A stretch of DNA of 19,094 nucleotides from Candidatus Colicola caccequi (lineage in GTDB: Bacteria; Bacteroidota; Bacteroidia; Bacteroidales; Paludibacteraceae). Within the stretch, counting starts at the first letter, position 1; each line of letters opens with the position of its first letter. Made by a program: the position numbers and the translations under genes. The stretch is from NCBI GenBank assembly GCA_018065205.1, contig JAGHTR010000024.1:1-19094 (forward strand), given 5' to 3'. This document shows, piece after piece, positions 15,318 to 19,094 of the stretch. The notes beneath the pieces are model-generated. The model was not told the origin of the DNA. It worked only from the letters and a program-made list of their open reading frames with translations, and did not search any database.

Positions 15318-15743
15318 GTGGCACGTATTTTAGCAATAGATTACGGTAAGAAACGAACTGGATTAGCCATAACCGATGCTCTTCGGATTACGGCTAATCC
15401 TCTTTGTACTGTACTAACAAAGGATCTGCCAACCTGGCTAACTGCCGAACTGGCAAAAGGAGAGATAGATGAGGTGGTGATTGGTAAACCTACTCAGATG
15501 AATGGGGAGGATAGTGAATCGGTTCAGTATATCGTGCCGTTTATGGGATGGTTTAGCAACCATTTCCCTCATATCAAACTGATTCAGTATGATGAACGAT
15601 TTACTTCCGTCTTGGCTTATCGAGCTATGATTGATGGCGGCATGAAACGCAAACAACGCCAAGACAAAGCTGTCGTGGATAAACTTGCTGCCACTATCAT
15701 TTTAGAAGATTACCTCAATTCTCAATCATCAATTAGCAATTAG
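15318..15743 (+). CDS. ruvX: Putative pre-16S rRNA nuclease / Holliday junction resolvase-like YqgF
   Basis: A 141-residue RNase H-fold protein of the YqgF/RuvX family, linked in E. coli to trimming the 5' end of 16S rRNA and earlier proposed as a Holliday junction resolvase. Motifs are LAIDYGKKRTGLA with D8, IGKPTQMNGEDS at 55-66, YDERFTS with E93, and DKLAATIILEDYL with D121. The start is GTG at 15318, two bases after the TPR stop; a GAGG ten bases upstream may help. The last eight residues (NSQSSISN) lie past the usual family end and are coded by the tandem-repeat DNA shared with the def leader, so the stop codon seems to have been set by the repeat. Confidence 0.93.
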   Translation: MARILAIDYGKKRTGLAITDALRITANPLCTVLTKDLPTWLTAELAKGEIDEVVIGKPTQMNGEDSESVQYIVPFMGWFSNHFPHIKLIQYDERFTSVLAYRAMIDGGMKRKQRQDKAVVDKLAATIILEDYLNSQSSISN

Positions 15744-15762
15744 CAATCATCAATTAGCAATA
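15715..15762 (+). repeat. 21-bp-period repeat across the ruvX end and def leader
   Basis: CAATCATCAATTAGCAAT occurs twice without mismatch, at 15723-15740 and 15744-15761, a period of 21 bases, after a degenerate TCAATTCT start. The first copy codes the ruvX C-terminus; the second ends five bases before the def ATG. Confidence 0.85.
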
Positions 15763-15765
15763 AAA

Positions 15766-16314
15766 ATGATACTCCCAATATATTTATATGGTCAAGCCGC
15801 CTTGCGTCGCGAAACCGAAGAGGTGGAGCAGGGCGAAATGGATGTTAAGCAACTCATTGCGGATATGCAGGAAACTCTCCTTCAGGCAGAAGGATGCGGT
15901 CTGGCTGCTCCACAAGTGGGACTCAGTAAACGACTTTTCATTGTGGATGGCACCGAATTAGGTGAGGACTACCCTGATTGTGCCAATTTTAAGCAGGTCT
16001 TTATCAACCCCGAGATTATTGAAGAAAGTGATGAGACCTCTATGTATAGCGAAGGATGTCTGTCTTTACCGGGCATTAGCGAGAATGTGGTGCGTCCCAA
16101 AACGATTACCATCCGTTATCAGGATGCCGATTTCCAGTGGCATGAAGATACTTATACGGACTTCAAAGCGCGTATCGTCTTGCATGAATACGACCACCTT
16201 GAGGGACATGTCTTTACGGACCGTATTTCGCCTATCCGCAAGCAGTTTGTGCGCACTAAACTAACGAATATAGCCAAGGGCAAGACTGTGGCTCGCTATC
16301 GTTATAAGCATTAA
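15766..16314 (+). CDS. def: Peptide deformylase
   Basis: A 182-residue metalloenzyme that removes the N-formyl group from new proteins in the cytoplasm. All three family motifs are intact: GCGLAAPQ at 43-50, EGCLSLPG at 96-103 with metal ligand C98, and HEYDH at 140-144 with ligands H140 and H144 and catalytic E141. The length is normal for the family. The ATG at 15766 directly gives the usual N-terminus (MILPIYLYG). There is no Shine-Dalgarno; the sequence before the start is the AT-rich 21-bp repeat. Its stop codon overlaps the mntP start as TAATG. Confidence 0.97.
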   Translation: MILPIYLYGQAALRRETEEVEQGEMDVKQLIADMQETLLQAEGCGLAAPQVGLSKRLFIVDGTELGEDYPDCANFKQVFINPEIIEESDETSMYSEGCLSLPGISENVVRPKTITIRYQDADFQWHEDTYTDFKARIVLHEYDHLEGHVFTDRISPIRKQFVRTKLTNIAKGKTVARYRYKH

Positions 16315-16880
16315 TGGATTGCTTTTCTATCATCTTAATAGGGATTGGACTGGCAATGGACTGCTTTGCAGTCAGTATCTCTCAGGGTCTCGTGGTGGAT
16401 ATCCACGAGGTCTTTGCTAAACGCCAACATCCTTGGTTGATGGCTGTCCTCTTTGGACTCTTTCAGGGTGGAATGCCGCTTATCGGTTACTATGCCGGTA
16501 CGCTTTGTCGCTCTTTCTTCAGCCATTACGCCGGCATCATAGCATTGGCTTTGTTGGGATGGATAGGGGGCAAGATGATTTACGAATCGTTCCAAAAAGA
16601 CGAGCCTAAGCCTGTGGATTGGTCTGCCCGCAACTTAATCGCCTTGGCCATTGCTACCAGCATAGATGCTTTGGCAACAGGCGTTATTTTTATTCCTTGT
16701 CCGGAAAGTCTATGGCTGGGCATCAGTATCATCGCTTTATGCTCTTTTATCTTCTCCGTGGCCGGTTATCTGATTGGTGTGTTTGTGGGCAGTAAGTTCC
16801 GCCTCAATGTCGAAATGATTGGAGGACTGATCTTAATTGGCATCGGACTCAAAATCTTTATTGAAGGCTTATGTTCTTGA
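16314..16880 (+). CDS. mntP: Manganese efflux pump MntP
   Basis: A 188-residue inner membrane protein of the MntP (DUF204) family, which exports Mn2+. It has six hydrophobic helices arranged as two similar halves, each with an acidic motif: AMDCFAVSIS at 14-23 (D16) and ATSIDALATG at 114-123 (D118). Acidic residues at these positions are needed for transport in E. coli MntP. Length equals that of the E. coli protein. It overlaps def by one base and the next gene by ten, so it should be made as part of the operon; I see no manganese riboswitch (yybP-ykoY type) in front of it. Confidence 0.93.
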   Translation: MDCFSIILIGIGLAMDCFAVSISQGLVVDIHEVFAKRQHPWLMAVLFGLFQGGMPLIGYYAGTLCRSFFSHYAGIIALALLGWIGGKMIYESFQKDEPKPVDWSARNLIALAIATSIDALATGVIFIPCPESLWLGISIIALCSFIFSVAGYLIGVFVGSKFRLNVEMIGGLILIGIGLKIFIEGLCS

Positions 16881-17452
16881 TTCAAAATACATTGGTCAGT
16901 CTGGATATATTAGAGAAGGACTTTTGCTGCAACTTGGATGTCTGCCATGGTTGCTGCTGCATTGAAGGCGATGCCGGAGCACCCATTTCGGATGAGGAGT
17001 GCCGTGAGGTAGAGCAGATTCTGCCTATTCTGCTGCCGGATATGACGCCCGAGGCGCGGGCTGTAGTGCAGCAACAGGGCATATCCTACCTTGATCCCAG
17101 TGGGGAGCGGGTCACTTCCATCGTGAACGATAAGGACTGCGTCTTTGCGCGAACCGACCATAACGGCTGGTGCTATTGCTTGATAGAAAAAGCCTTTAAT
17201 GCCGGTAAGATAACCTTTAAGAAGCCTATCTCCTGCCATCTTTATCCGGTGCGTCTCGCTCAAGTGGGCGATAAGGTTGGGGTAGAGTACCATCGGTGGG
17301 ATATATGCCATTGTGCTCGGGTGTTGGGCAAGAAGAACCATATCCGATTATATGAATTTCTAAAAGAACCGCTCATTCGTCGATTTGGGCAGGAATGGTA
17401 TGATGAACTATGCCTGACTGCTTCGGAATGGGAAAAACAATGTAAACAATGA
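16871..17452 (+). CDS. Cysteine-rich DUF3109 family protein
   Basis: A 193-residue soluble protein with 13 cysteines. The N-terminus, KDFCCNLDVCHGCCCIEGDAG (residues 16-36), matches the DUF3109 pattern, usually with CKGACC where this one has CHGCCC. Further conserved parts are NDKDCVFA at 86-93, WCYCLIEKAF at 100-109, KPISCHLYPVR at 118-128 and DICHC at 144-148. The family is related to YkgJ-like proteins thought to bind zinc or iron, so a metal or Fe-S site is likely, but its function is not established. It overlaps mntP by ten bases and cinA by four, which puts two metal-related genes side by side. A weak GAAGG lies before the ATG. Confidence 0.85.
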   Translation: MFLIQNTLVSLDILEKDFCCNLDVCHGCCCIEGDAGAPISDEECREVEQILPILLPDMTPEARAVVQQQGISYLDPSGERVTSIVNDKDCVFARTDHNGWCYCLIEKAFNAGKITFKKPISCHLYPVRLAQVGDKVGVEYHRWDICHCARVLGKKNHIRLYEFLKEPLIRRFGQEWYDELCLTASEWEKQCKQ

Positions 17453-18789
17453 ACTGTGAGATTATAACCATCGGAGATGAACTGCTCATTGGTCAGGTCG
17501 TGGATACCAATTCGGCTTGGATGGCGCAGCAACTGAATGAACGCGGTATAGCGCTCAAACAAATCACGTCCGTGCATGACGATGCCGAACATATCACGGC
17601 TGCCCTGGATGAGGCTTTCTCTCGCGCCGATATAGTGCTGACTACCGGAGGATTGGGTCCCACTAAGGACGATATCACTAAGAAAGTGCTGTGTGACTAT
17701 TTCCATACCCGTTTAGTGCCGTCTAAGCAGGTGGAAGAGCATGTCAGGGAGTTATATAAGAACCGTCCGGATGTCCTCAATCGTCTCACGGCTACTCAGT
17801 GGCTTGTGCCGGAGAACTGCACCATTCTGCCTAATCGTGTCGGTTCCGCCCCCATCATGGCCTTCACTCTAAACTCTAATCTTTCATCTTTCAACTCTAA
17901 ACTCTCAACTCTCAACTCTAAACTCTTAATCTCCCTCCCCGGAGTCCCTCATGAGATGCAAATAGCCATGAATGAGCAGGTCTTGCCGTGGTTAACGGAG
18001 CAGTTGCCGGATATGGCACTAACGATTGAGCATCGCACTTTGTTAGTCAGTGGTATTGCTGAGAGCAGTTTGGCTATTATTTTGGATAAATGGGAGAATG
18101 CTCTGCCGGATTGTCTGCATTTGGCTTATTTGCCTAAGGATGGCACTATCCGTTTGCGGCTCAGTCTCTATGCCGATTCGGATAAGGGTGATGCCAAGAC
18201 TATTTTAGATGCCCAATGGAATCAACTCAAGGACCTTGTTGCGGACTATTTGATTATAGATGAAGATCTGCCGTTGGAGTTGGTGTTAGGTCGTCTGCTT
18301 TTGGCTAAGGGTCAAACTATCAGCACGGCGGAGAGTTGCACCGGTGGTCGTTTGGCTGCTTTACTCAATGCACATTCCGGCAGTTCGGCTTGGTATTGGG
18401 GCAGTGTGGTGGCGTACGATAATTCCGTCAAACAGAACGTCTTAGGCGTTCCTGCAGAAGTTTTAGAAAAGCATGGTGCAGTTAGCGAAGAGACAGTGAG
18501 ATTTATGGCAGAAGGAGTTCGCAAATTAACCAATACAGATTTTGCTATTGCGACCAGTGGGGTAGCAGGACCTACCGGAGGCACTCCTGATAAGCCGGTC
18601 GGCACGGTTTGGATGGCTTGGGCTACGCCTGTTGGCACCTATGCTGAGTGCTTCCATTTAGGCTCGGGGTGCTTAGAGCACTCCAATATGTCCTCCGGAT
18701 GTTCCGATATAAGTAGGGAACAAATCACGACCCGTGCTTGCACCAAAGCCCTCATTCAAATGCTCCAAATCCTAAGGAAAATTGGTTGA
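17449..18789 (+). CDS. cinA: CinA family protein (nucleotide-processing domain plus nicotinamide-nucleotide amidase)
   Basis: A 446-residue two-domain protein. The N-terminal COG1058/MoCF-like domain has IITIGDELLIGQVVDTNS at 5-22, TTGGLGPTKDDITKK at 65-79 and LPGVPHEM at 163-170. The C-terminal amidase domain (PncC type, deamidating NMN to recycle NAD) has ESCTGG at 295-300, SGVAGPTGGTPDKPVGTVW at 370-388 and intact surroundings. It is 25-35 residues longer than usual because of two inserts: about residues 140-160, coded by a 21-bp-period repeat, and about 406-421 (SGCLEHSNMSSGCSDI) near the C-terminus. The start overlaps the previous stop as ATGA. It is the last gene before the operon terminator. 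Confidence 0.93.
   Translation: MNCEIITIGDELLIGQVVDTNSAWMAQQLNERGIALKQITSVHDDAEHITAALDEAFSRADIVLTTGGLGPTKDDITKKVLCDYFHTRLVPSKQVEEHVRELYKNRPDVLNRLTATQWLVPENCTILPNRVGSAPIMAFTLNSNLSSFNSKLSTLNSKLLISLPGVPHEMQIAMNEQVLPWLTEQLPDMALTIEHRTLLVSGIAESSLAIILDKWENALPDCLHLAYLPKDGTIRLRLSLYADSDKGDAKTILDAQWNQLKDLVADYLIIDEDLPLELVLGRLLLAKGQTISTAESCTGGRLAALLNAHSGSSAWYWGSVVAYDNSVKQNVLGVPAEVLEKHGAVSEETVRFMAEGVRKLTNTDFAIATSGVAGPTGGTPDKPVGTVWMAWATPVGTYAECFHLGSGCLEHSNMSSGCSDISREQITTRACTKALIQMLQILRKIG
17865..17929 (+). repeat. In-frame 21-bp-period repeat inside cinA
   Basis: The stretch is built from AACTCT and AAACTCT words. CAACTCTAAACTCT is repeated exactly at 17892-17905 and 17913-17926, a period of 21. It codes Asn-Ser-Lys-Leu-Ser-Thr-Leu repeats and keeps the frame open. 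Its base composition, with almost no G, is unlike the rest of cinA. Confidence 0.85.
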
Positions 18790-18799
18790 TTGGCTTAGT

Positions 18800-18822
18800 C
18801 TGCGTTTACGTTTGCGTTTACA
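18800..18822. repeat. Inverted relative of the gyrA 12-bp array
   Basis: Read on the minus strand the unit is TAAACGCAAACG followed by TAAACGC. It differs from the gyrA tail unit AAAACGCAAACG by a single A-to-T change per 12 bases. It lies in the short gap after cinA, just before the terminator. Confidence 0.7.
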
Positions 18823-18824
18823 TC

Positions 18825-18859
18825 AAAAATGTGCTTTTTTACCGAAAGGCGCATTTTTT
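18825..18859 (+). terminator. Rho-independent terminator of the gyrA-cinA unit
   Basis: AAAAATGTGCTTTT pairs with AAAGGCGCATTTTT, using two G-U pairs, around a short TTACCG loop, and ends in a T run (18854-18859). It lies 35 bases after the cinA stop, and a new promoter begins right after it. Confidence 0.85.
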
Positions 18860-18860
18860 A

Positions 18861-18893
18861 TTTGCAAATCCCAAAATTTCTTTGTAATTTTGC
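18861..18893 (+). promoter_or_regulatory. Promoter of the right-edge small gene
   Basis: A -33 TTTG at 18861-18864 and a -7 TAATTTTGC at 18885-18893 with a 20-base spacer, starting one base after the terminator T run. Transcription should start near 18899, leaving a leader of about 28 bases. Confidence 0.85.
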
Positions 18894-18912
18894 ACCGCAA
18901 AATGAAAAAAAC

Positions 18913-18919
18913 AAGGAGG
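18913..18919 (+). promoter_or_regulatory. Strong Shine-Dalgarno site of the right-edge gene
   Basis: AAGGAGG, 7 bases before the ATG at 18927. It decides the frame against the earlier ATG at 18902, which would give only a short peptide. Confidence 0.8.
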
Positions 18920-18926
18920 AAAGAGT

Positions 18927-19094
18927 ATGCAAACATCCACTATGGTACCAACTTATGATTGTTTTACTATTAATGTCCCTCGTGTTGAAGCAAAACGTTT
19001 CAAAGCCATTGTAAAAGCATTTGGTTTTAATTTTGAGGTTCGTCCTATGACTCCATTGGAGAGATCGTTGGAAGAAGAAAAATCGGGCAAAGTA
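18927..19094 (+). CDS. Small protein, antitoxin-like, cut by the right edge
   Basis: The frame gives 56 residues to the window edge, beginning MQTSTMVPTYDCFTINVPRV and ending with PLERSLEEEKSGKV. It has no signal peptide. The form (a short N-terminal strand region, a basic middle KRFKAIVKAFGF, and a charged E-rich end with S-L-E-E-E-K-S-G-K-V) resembles small antitoxins of Bacteroidales that precede RelE/ParE-type toxins, where the end is often like A-x-E-D-I-K-x-G-R-V. This is a pattern match from memory, not a proven family. It has its own promoter and a strong ribosome binding site, as expected for a separate unit. A toxin gene, if present, would lie just beyond the window. Confidence 0.6.
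   Translation, partial: MQTSTMVPTYDCFTINVPRVEAKRFKAIVKAFGFNFEVRPMTPLERSLEEEKSGKV

Noticed and set aside
17865..17929. CRISPR array in cinA
   Set aside because: The units are about 14-21 bases with no unique spacers, lie in an open gene, and no cas genes are near.
18829..19014. Plus-strand reading frame of 61 codons over the terminator and promoter
   Set aside because: It crosses a terminator and promoter and is in a different frame from the ATG that has the strong ribosome binding site.

Overview
This window looks like the chromosome of a member of the order Bacteroidales (phylum Bacteroidota). The main reasons are promoters of the form TTTG-N20-TAnnTTTG, a secreted protein with a type IX secretion-like C-terminus, a FISUMP-like surface protein, a SusA-like amylase and a sodium-pumping NADH:quinone oxidoreductase (NQR) operon. 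I cannot name the genus or family from the sequence alone.

Left part (1-3360, minus strand). The start of a probable lipoprotein gene runs off the left edge. Next is a three-gene surface unit, read from 3160 down to 301: a 628-residue secreted protein with an Ig-like domain and a T9SS-like C-terminal tail, a roughly 97-residue single-pass membrane protein coupled to it by an ATGA overlap, and a FISUMP-like secreted protein. This is the most accessory-looking part of the window.

Middle (3361-9280). The complete nqrABCDEF operon lies on the minus strand with overlapping or nearly touching genes, one promoter before nqrA and a strong terminator after nqrF. NQR oxidises NADH, reduces quinone and exports Na+. 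A 207-bp gap with two back-to-back promoters and two palindromes separates it from a plus-strand periplasmic GH13 amylase.

Right part (11114-19094, plus strand). A tRNA-Gly(CCC) with its own promoter and terminator is followed by a seven-gene unit: gyrA, TPR protein, ruvX, def, mntP, a DUF3109-like gene and cinA. These genes touch or overlap and end at a strong terminator at 18825-18859. A new promoter then drives a short gene cut by the right edge, which resembles the antitoxin half of a toxin-antitoxin pair.

Most genes are ordinary housekeeping genes. The unexplained layer is short tandem-repeat DNA spread through the gyrA-cinA unit: a 12-bp array coding the GyrA tail, an AT-rich array ending at the TPR start codon, a 21-bp-period array across the ruvX end and def leader, a 21-bp-period array inserted in frame inside cinA, and an inverted relative of the gyrA array after cinA. 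A second pattern is that internal NQR genes and the small membrane protein carry strong GGAGG-type ribosome binding sites, while the gyrA unit has almost none.
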